From Paraescarpia echinospica (lineage: Eukaryota > Annelida > Polychaeta > Sabellida > Siboglinidae), in assembly GCA_020002185.1 (NCBI GenBank), contig CM034534.1, positions 37,039,555 to 37,103,554 on the forward strand: a stretch of DNA of 64,000 nt, read 5' to 3'. The notes beneath the pieces are model-generated. The model did no database searches. It saw only the letters and a program-made list of their open reading frames with translations, and had not been told where the DNA came from. The translations under genes and the position numbers were made by a program. This document shows, piece by piece, positions 57,768 through 64,000 of the stretch; position 1 is the stretch's first letter; every line of letters begins with the position of its first letter.

Positions 57768-60700
57768 ATGCCACCACCTACTAGATGGCAATGTTCGAAA
57801 TGCGGGCGATATTTCGTGAAACAGTCGACGTTAGAACGACACGTAAAGAGTTCGGAAAGTTGCGTCGAGAGTGTCCAAAATGTGGCGCGATATTCACCGC
57901 GCGTCACGCTATGCTACGACATCTGCAGCTGCGGTGTGGCCGTCAGACTTCGCCACCTCCTAGTAATGAATCAGTGGCGGAGGCCGCTAGGGCGCCGTCG
58001 CCGTCACCCGACGATCTACAGCGTGTCGTGGACGAGCACCGGCGTAGCATAGAGACGTCGGTAGCGCGCGGTGCCATACAGTCGCGTTACAACTATCGTA
58101 TGACCGCCTGTACGAGTACGCGCGTGCTCGAACCGCGTCTGAGGGAAATGTTTCGCGCGCAAAAGAACGCGTTTAAAATTAACGTAAGCTATAGTTTTGT
58201 ATTACGCCACAATGTGTCGGGTCGGTACCGATATTTTCATTCTTCGTGTAACTGTTGCGGTCGCCTCCTCGAAACACCCGCCCTAGTCACCGATAGTCGT
58301 TCATTCGAACGATTCCTTGACGCCGTGCGCACGACCGACGTACTGCAGTACGCCATCGCGCAGCGCCCCGACTCGGGGTGGATCGTCGAGCTCGTATCTA
58401 ACGCCACCTACTTCGTGAACGTCATCATCAATCATCCTATCGGATGCGTTGGCGTGACGACGCTTCCCGCCTACGTGCGCCTCAACAGGGCCATCGTGAC
58501 GTTGACGAAAGATCATCGAGGCACGCCCTTCGACGACCATCTGTGTCTCTTCCGATGCATCGGACTCCACCTGCAAGGTCACCGACGAGGCGAAAGTGGC
58601 CGCCACATCGGTACGAACCGTTTAACGAAAGTCGCTAAACGTCTGCACGCGCGGTATTGTCGCGCCGTGCGCACATTGGCCTCGAACTGCGTGCGCCTGA
58701 AAGAACTGGATCGCGTGGAGACGGTTTTCGGCATCAACGTCGTCGTCTATCGTCGACTGACGAACGACGTCGCCGAACTAGTCCGTCGATCGCGCGAAGC
58801 GCACCCCACGACGCTGAACGTCAACCTGTACGAGTCGCACTTCTCGTACATAAGCGATCCGCGCGCGTACACGAAAACGTACAAGTTCGAGAAATGCGGC
58901 AACGCCCTCTGGCGGAACGCGCGCGAGTTACGACGTCACGAAGCGACGTGCGAAGGTGGCGTTCGTCACGTGTTCCCCGGCGGCGTCTACCGACCGTCGC
59001 CGTCCGTATTCGAGCGGCTCGACGACGATGGCATCGACGTCGGCGACGACGACCTGCGCTACTACCCGTACCGCGCGACGTTCGATTTCGAGTGCTATTT
59101 CGCCGATAACGATCTGCCGACGGATACCGACAAATGCCGCTGGATCGCGCGACACGAACTGCTCAGCGTGAGCGTCGCGTCGAACGTGCCCGCTCACGAA
59201 GCGGCGCGGTGTTACGTCACGACCGGCGATTCGTCGGGACTCGCGCGTCGCCTCATCGACGACCTGGAAGCGGTGAGCGCGGCGGCGTGCATGATTCTAC
59301 ATCACCGCTACGACGCGACCTTCGAGGCGCTCGACGCGCTCGACGCCGACTGGCGGCGACGATGCAACGACGACGACGACGCGTCACCGTACGCCATTCT
59401 CGCCGACCGGCTGTGGACGTACCTTCGTCAAATGCCCGTATTGGGATTCAATTCGGGTAAGTACGACCTCAATGTCGTCAAAAAGTACTTGACCCCCCTG
59501 CTCATAACCGGCGACGCGCAGCACACGTCATCGGCGTTTACCATTAAACGTCAGAACAATTACATGTGCCTGTCGACGATGACGTTAAAGTTCCTGGACA
59601 TAACGAATTACCTCGCGCCCGGCGTTAGCTACGATCGCTTTCTGAAAGCGTACGGTTGCTCGGCAACGAAGGGCTACTTTCCGTACGAACATATCGACGC
59701 GTTGACGCGTCTGGACGAAACCGCCCTGCCGTCGCGCGAAGCTTTCTACAGCCAGCTGAAACGCGAGGGAATCTCCGCGGAGGCGTACGAGATTTGCGCG
59801 ACGGCGTGGCTTGACGAGGGCATGACGTCGATGCGCGATTTTCTTGTGTGGTATAACAATCGTGGCGTGGCGCCGTTTCTCGAGGCCGTCGATCGCCAGT
59901 TCGCCTTCTATCGGCGCCGACGTATCGACATGTTCAAGGACGCCATCAGCGTACCGGGGTTGACGTTGTTGTACCTGTTCATCGACCTGCCGACGTCGAT
60001 CCATTTCTCGCTCTTCAACGAGCCGAACAAAGATCTGCACCGTCTGCTGCAGGCACAGATCGTCGGCGGCCCGTCGATCATCTTCGCGCGCCACCACGAG
60101 GCCGACGTGACGTCGATTCGAGGCGGCGCGCCGTGCCGATCGATAGTAGGCTTCGACGCAAACGGCCTCAATCTATGGGCGATAATGCAGGAGATGCCGA
60201 CGGGCTGGTACACGCGCCGACGCGCTGAGAACGCCTTTCGAGCGGAACGCGTGCACCGCTACGGTCGTATGGCCGTGGAGTGGTTGACGTGCGTGGAGGC
60301 GGAAACCGGCGCGCGTATACGTCACCAGTTGAATGGACGCGAGAAGCGCATCGGAAAGCACCGAGTCGACGGCTGGTGCTCCGCCACGCGAACGGCGTAT
60401 CAATTTCACGGCTGCTATTTTCACGGCTGCCCGACGTGTCAGGCGCACGTGACGACGAACGCCGTCAACGGTCAACCGATGACGACGCTGTTCGCCGCGA
60501 CGATCGCCGTGACCGCCTACCTGCGACGTTTCGGCGACGACGTCGTCGAAATGTGGGAGTGCCAGTGGCACGCCGTGCGACCGCCGGCGGTGCCGACGCC
60601 GCCCGACGCGTCACGATGGCAACCGACCGCCATTACGCTCTCGACGATACTTGAGGCGGTGCCCGACGGCTATCTGTTCGGCCTCGTGCAGTGCGATATC

Positions 60701-61891
60701 GCCGTACCGGAAGCGCTGCGCGACAAGTTCGCCGAGATGCAACCCGTATTCAAGAACGTCGATATCGCGTGCGACGATCTCAGCCCGATCATGCGCGACT
60801 ACGCCGAGTCGCACGATCTCCTCACGCGACCTCAACGGACGCTCGTCGGTAGCTACTTCGGCGCGGCGATCGTGCTCGCGACGCCGCTCCTACGCTGGTA
60901 TCTGGCGCACGGTCTCGTCGTCGAGCGCGTCTACCAGATCGTCGAGTACGCGCCGATAGCGTGCTTTCGCCGCTTCGGCGACGCGGTTTCGACGGCGCGA
61001 TGCGAGGGCGATATCGATCCCGACAAATCGATCATCGCCGATACCTTTAAACTTCTCGGCTACAGTTCCTACGGGAAAACGATTACGCGCGTTGATCGGC
61101 ACCGGGAAATCAAGTACGCCACGCCGGTCGGCGCGTCGATGCTCGTCAACAATCAGCGCTTCCAGCAACTCGACGTCGTCGTCGACGACGCGCTGTACGA
61201 GGTGGCGCTGAATAAGCGTAAAATCGTCTACGGCCTGCCGATACATATCGGCTATTTCGTATTACAGTACGCAAAATTGAGAATGCTGGAATTTTATTTC
61301 GATTTCGTCGACGCCTACATTCCCCGTCCGCTCTTCCAGTACTGCGCTATGGACACGGACTCGGCGTACATCGCCCTAGCCGGACGTGACGTCGACGCGC
61401 TCGTACCGGAAGAACGTCGCGAACACTACTTCCGGAATCGTTCGCTCTGGTTTCCGGCCGAATGCTGCGACGCGCACGTGGACGCAAACGTACGACGGCG
61501 CGTCGCCGGACTAGCGTGGGAGGCGGACGTGTGCTGCGCGCGCCGACGCCTCTTCGATCGTCGAACGCCGGGCCTCTTCAAAGAAGAGTGGCGCGACGAC
61601 GGAATCGTGGCGCTGTGCAGCAAGGCCTACTACTGCTTCGGCGGCGCCGTCGGTCCGAAGTACAGCACGAAGGGACTGAGCAAGCGACAGAACGCCGACA
61701 TCGACGAGCACACCTTCCTCGCCGTACTGCGCGACCTTCGCAACGGCGTCGGCTGGAACAGCGGTTTCCAAGTGAAAGACTCGTCCATGTTGACGTACGT
61801 TCAAGGGCGCGCGGCGTTGAGCTACTTCTACGCTAAACGCCGCGTGCTCGACGACGGCGTACTTCGGCGCCGATACTCGTCTAACTCGTAA
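57768..61891 (+). CDS. Protein-primed DNA polymerase B (Polinton pPolB)
   Basis: The main frame runs 57785-61891 (1368 residues), but the true N-terminus is probably ATG 57768 in another frame. That frame encodes a zinc finger (CSKCGRYF..STLERH), while the main frame gives a second one (CPKCGAIFTARHAMLRHLQL, then RC at about 57872). A one-base break lies between them. In the main frame: a Cys/His region with DDHLCLFRCIGLH (about 250); exonuclease motifs FDFECYF (about 433) and NSGKYDLN (about 557); polymerase motif A FDANGLNLW (about 789); a GCYFHGCPTC insert (about 876); motif B LLGYSSYGK (about 1093); motif C MDTDSAY (about 1189); and a C-terminal FKEEW and SKAYYCF segment. Catalytic residues of exonuclease and polymerase are kept. 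It replicates the element by protein priming. It is convergent with the protease and capsid genes. Confidence 0.88.
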
Positions 61892-61974
61892 ACACTCGTC
61901 TAACTCGTCTACTACTAACCTAACCCCCACCCCCCCTAGGGGTAGTTTCTGTATGTATGTATGTGTAGGTATGG

Positions 61975-62024
61975 TAATAATAAACACCAACATGTACATG
62001 ATCATTTGTTTGTTTTTATTTCTA
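61975..62024. terminator. Convergent polyadenylation signals
   Basis: AATAAA on + (about 61978-61983) after the polymerase gene and AATAAA on - (about 62017-62022) after the protease gene. The two transcription units converge here with about 155 bp between stops. Confidence 0.6.
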
Positions 62025-62047
62025 CTATACACGTAAAAGCGACATAA

Positions 62048-62509
62048 TTAATGAGGTTTTAATAAATCGTATACGAGACAGTCATTGTTCACCCGATTGG
62101 TGCCGAATAGGCCCTGGAACGTCGTCAACGGCATGCCGCGACATCGGAGGAGAAGGTAGGCGACGCAATATTGTCCGCACACGTTAGAGATGACGCTCTG
62201 CAGCCGCTTGTCGTTGTACATCCACGCGTCGCCGCAGTGACGGCGCAGGAAGGCGCGGAAGTCGGCGTGCAGCGGCGGCAGACCGTACGAATCGAAGTAC
62301 TCGTCTCGTCGGTCGGCGTCCACGTAGACGGCCACCGAGTGCTGTCCCGGTTCGCCGCCGTAGTCGGTGTTGCACACGAAGGCCGTCGGGTAGGTGGCGG
62401 CGACGGCGACGGCGGCGGTAAGTAGCGCGTCTTTAGGCACGACGCCGACGACGATACGTTTAGCGTACGTATCGCGTTCCAGACGACGCATCAGTTGAAA
62501 CGTATCCAT
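62048..62509 (-). CDS. Adenain-like maturation cysteine protease
   Basis: 153 residues starting at ATG 62509, five bases after the capsid stop codon. Family residues are visible: H57 (GQHSVAVYVD), D73 (YFDSYG), Q104 and C111 (Q-x6-C in the NVCGQYC context), the order and spacing of adenovirus-type (C5) and Ulp1-like proteases. The length is close to other Polinton proteases. It should cleave capsid precursors in the particle. Its frame is shared with the aberrant reading of the broken capsid gene upstream, which creates an apparent 555-residue fusion that is not real. Confidence 0.85.
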   Translation of the reverse strand: MDTFQLMRRLERDTYAKRIVVGVVPKDALLTAAVAVAATYPTAFVCNTDYGGEPGQHSVAVYVDADRRDEYFDSYGLPPLHADFRAFLRRHCGDAWMYNDKRLQSVISNVCGQYCVAYLLLRCRGMPLTTFQGLFGTNRVNNDCLVYDLLKPH

Positions 62510-62514
62510 AGTTA

Positions 62515-63715
62515 CTACCAGTCGTACACGACGTTCCGGTTCCGGTCGATCTCCATCACCGTCTCGAATTCCGCGTACACGACGACGTTCACCGGAAGCG
62601 GTAGCGGCGTTCCGAAGTGCATTTCGACGCCCACGCTCCCCTGACGCACGACGTTGAAATGATCGCCGTCGCAACAGTCGGGGGTCAGGTCGAAACCGAA
62701 GATGGTGTAGCCGGCGCCGAAGTCCGTGCGCGATACGTCGTTCCCCTCGTCCTCGTACGCCTTTCCGGTCGCCTCGAAGAGATTCATGTAGCTCCGCACG
62801 TACCGGTTGTGCGGGAAGTCCGGCTGCAGCGGCTTGCTCGGCACCTGACGTTCGTCGATTTTTCGGAATCGCGCCCATGTACAGGTTCTCGTGCGTGTGC
62901 GATAGCGTACCCGCCGTTATTGAGAACGATTTGCAGTCGACGCGTCGCATCGGAAATTTAGCCGTTCCCAACCCCCACGCTTTGATATGTCCCATCTGGA
63001 TGGCCGGGTTCAACTTCACTTTTCGCACGTGCAGTCGAATCGCCTGCAGCACGATGCGCCACCCCGGTACGGCTTGCGCGCCCATGATCGCGAAGGTGTC
63101 CTTCGAGAGCACTATGCGCACTTTCGTATCGACGCCGTTCGGTATGTGTCTGTTTAGCATAAACGCGTCGATGTGTAGGCGTCCCATCATCTCCACCTCG
63201 TTGCTATCGGCCGTCATGGCGCGTCGCGCCTCGAACCCGACGTTGGCGTTGCCGAGCGTGTCCATCCGTCCGGCGGTGTCTTTGTACCACAACGACGACG
63301 TGAGATGCGAACGTTTCGCGTCGCTACCGTAACTTAGCAACGTGTCGAGGTAGGCTCGGTACGCGTACGTATTGGTCGACGGCGTCACGAGGGTGTTGTT
63401 CAGCGACACGTCGATTTGACTGATCATCGAATGCATGAAATTGTTGACCGGCGCCACCGCGGCGGCGGCCGCCAGATCGGTACCGTCCCCCTGCGTCACT
63501 TTGAAGCGCACGTACAGTTGAACGCTCCCCAGGTCCGTATAGTCTTCGCCCGAACCCGGCACGAGGAACTCGATAGGGCCGCCGGCGTCGAGAGTCGTCA
63601 GCGGCTGGTAGACGGTCCAATGACTACTCTCGATGCTCGTCTGCGTCACCGGTCCGCTGAACAGCTCCAGTTCGGCCTTCACGCCCTCGCACGTCGAGCC
63701 GTTCACGAACGCCAT
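62515..63715 (-). CDS. Major capsid protein (double jelly roll), one frame break
   Basis: Starts at ATG 63715 (MAFVNGSTCEGVKAE). The N-terminal part has features of the Polinton major capsid family annotated in many invertebrates as F54H12.2-like: YQPLTTLDAGGPIEF, DLGSVQLYVRFKV, NNFMHSMISQIDVSLNN, NTYAYRAYLDTLLSYG, VRIVLSKDTFAIM, RLHVRKVKLNP. At about 62859-62863 (five T on +, five A in the gene) the frame shifts. The C-terminal part (QPDFPHNRYVRSYMNLFEAT, GYTIFGFDLTPDCCD, VVVYAEFETVMEIDRNR) continues in another frame to the stop at 62515-62517. Total size is about 400 residues. Everything but this one base appears intact, so a sequencing error is possible. Confidence 0.82.
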
Positions 63716-63837
63716 CGTCGTCGTCGAATATGTCCGTTCGACGCGCTCTCTTCCGCCTACTGACGACCGTCGCCGCTATTCGCGCTCTCTTGATACCGCT
63801 GCCGCCGCGTCGCTGCTACTGCGTTTGTTTCTTCCGT
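63716..63837. other. Short spacer between capsid copies
   Basis: About 120 bp of GC-rich sequence upstream of the capsid ATG. It presumably contains the capsid promoter, but no TATA box is evident. Confidence 0.4.
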
Positions 63838-64000
63838 AGGCGCGATACGCGTACGTATTGGTCGACGGCGACACGAGGACGTTGTTCAGCGACGCGTCGA
63901 GTTGACTGAATATCGTATGCAGGAAATTGTTGACCGGCGCCACCGCGGCGGCGGCCACCAGATCGGTACCGTCCCCTCCGCGCGTCACTATGAAGCGCAC
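63838..64000 (-). pseudogene. Partial second capsid gene copy at window edge
   Basis: On the minus strand it encodes DGTDLVAAAAVAPVNNFLHT, QLDASLNNVLVSPSTNTYAY and RAY, closely matching the capsid gene at about 63350-63514 but with several substitutions (LHT for MHS, LDA for IDV, VLVSP for TLVTP). The match stops abruptly at about 63838, where the frame runs into unrelated sequence. It continues beyond the window, so it is either a truncated tandem duplicate or the end of another gene copy. Confidence 0.65.

Larger units (their letters stand above)
52530..64000. mobile_element. Polinton/Maverick (adintovirus-like) element, left part
   Basis: Diagnostic genes are present: protein-primed DNA polymerase B, adenain-like cysteine protease and double-jelly-roll capsid protein, with an RPA-like ssDNA-binding protein and small accessory ORFs. 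Coding parts are GC-rich with frequent CpG, unlike the flanks. The left limit is uncertain; the change at about 52530, where TATA-like arrays begin, is my estimate. Integrase, packaging ATPase and minor capsid genes would be to the right of the window. Two single-base breaks mean this copy may be dead, or the breaks may be assembly errors. Confidence 0.75.

Overview
This window looks like a metazoan nuclear genome segment, most probably from a marine invertebrate deuterostome such as amphioxus. The evidence is a spliced animal gene with GT-AG introns, many tRNA-derived SINEs, several classes of DNA transposon, LTR and non-LTR retrotransposons, a Polinton/adintovirus-like element, and minisatellites whose units copy exon-intron boundaries. 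Such 'mirage' minisatellites are known to me from amphioxus. The species assignment is an inference.

Region 1 (1-4.8 kb) is mostly non-coding. It holds a (GGGA)n array, a CA-rich microsatellite, one doubtful short ORF at 3975-4310, and a probable promoter with an RFX X-box-like site about 170 bp upstream of a start codon.

Region 2 (4.8-28.4 kb) is one + strand gene of ten coding exons whose splice phases all agree. It encodes a protein of about 658 residues matching LRRC27: N-terminal leucine-rich repeats and a charged helical C-terminus. Its introns hold SINEs, a pogo/Tigger remnant, a Harbinger-like TIR element with a dead LINE inside, and at least eight minisatellites. Several of these sit exactly on splice sites or in coding sequence.

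Region 3 (29.4-38.3 kb) is a composite of about 9 kb bounded by inverted repeats of about 400 bp. It carries a broken minus-strand copy of a multicopy metazoan gene family of unknown function. A young Ty3-like LTR retrotransposon (30061-35578, minus) is inserted in the 3' end of that gene.

Region 4 (38.3-52 kb) is repeat-rich: GGGTGTGGGGTGA-type minisatellites, (GGGCA)n, a 35-bp array split by a hAT-like composite, LINE fragments, and a frame-broken Ty3/gypsy element (46526-51966, plus) inserted into a LINE reverse transcriptase.

Region 5 (about 52.5-64 kb, running off the right end) is the best-preserved and most unusual part: a Polinton (Maverick/adintovirus-like) segment, GC-rich in its coding parts. 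A two-exon minus-strand gene and a plus-strand transcription unit diverge from a triplicated block of about 265 bp. The plus unit begins with an RPA-like zinc-ribbon OB-fold protein. Exactly 100 codons into that ORF is a strong 5' splice site in phase 0. Downstream lie four 3' splice sites, all phase 0, each opening a separate ORF. At the first three, the upstream stop codon lies inside a branch-point-like ACTAAY. This predicts one shared N-terminus spliced to alternative C-termini. Next come a protein-primed DNA polymerase B (+), then convergently an adenain-like protease and a double-jelly-roll major capsid protein (-), and a partial second capsid copy at the window edge. The polymerase N-terminus and the capsid gene each have one single-base frame break.
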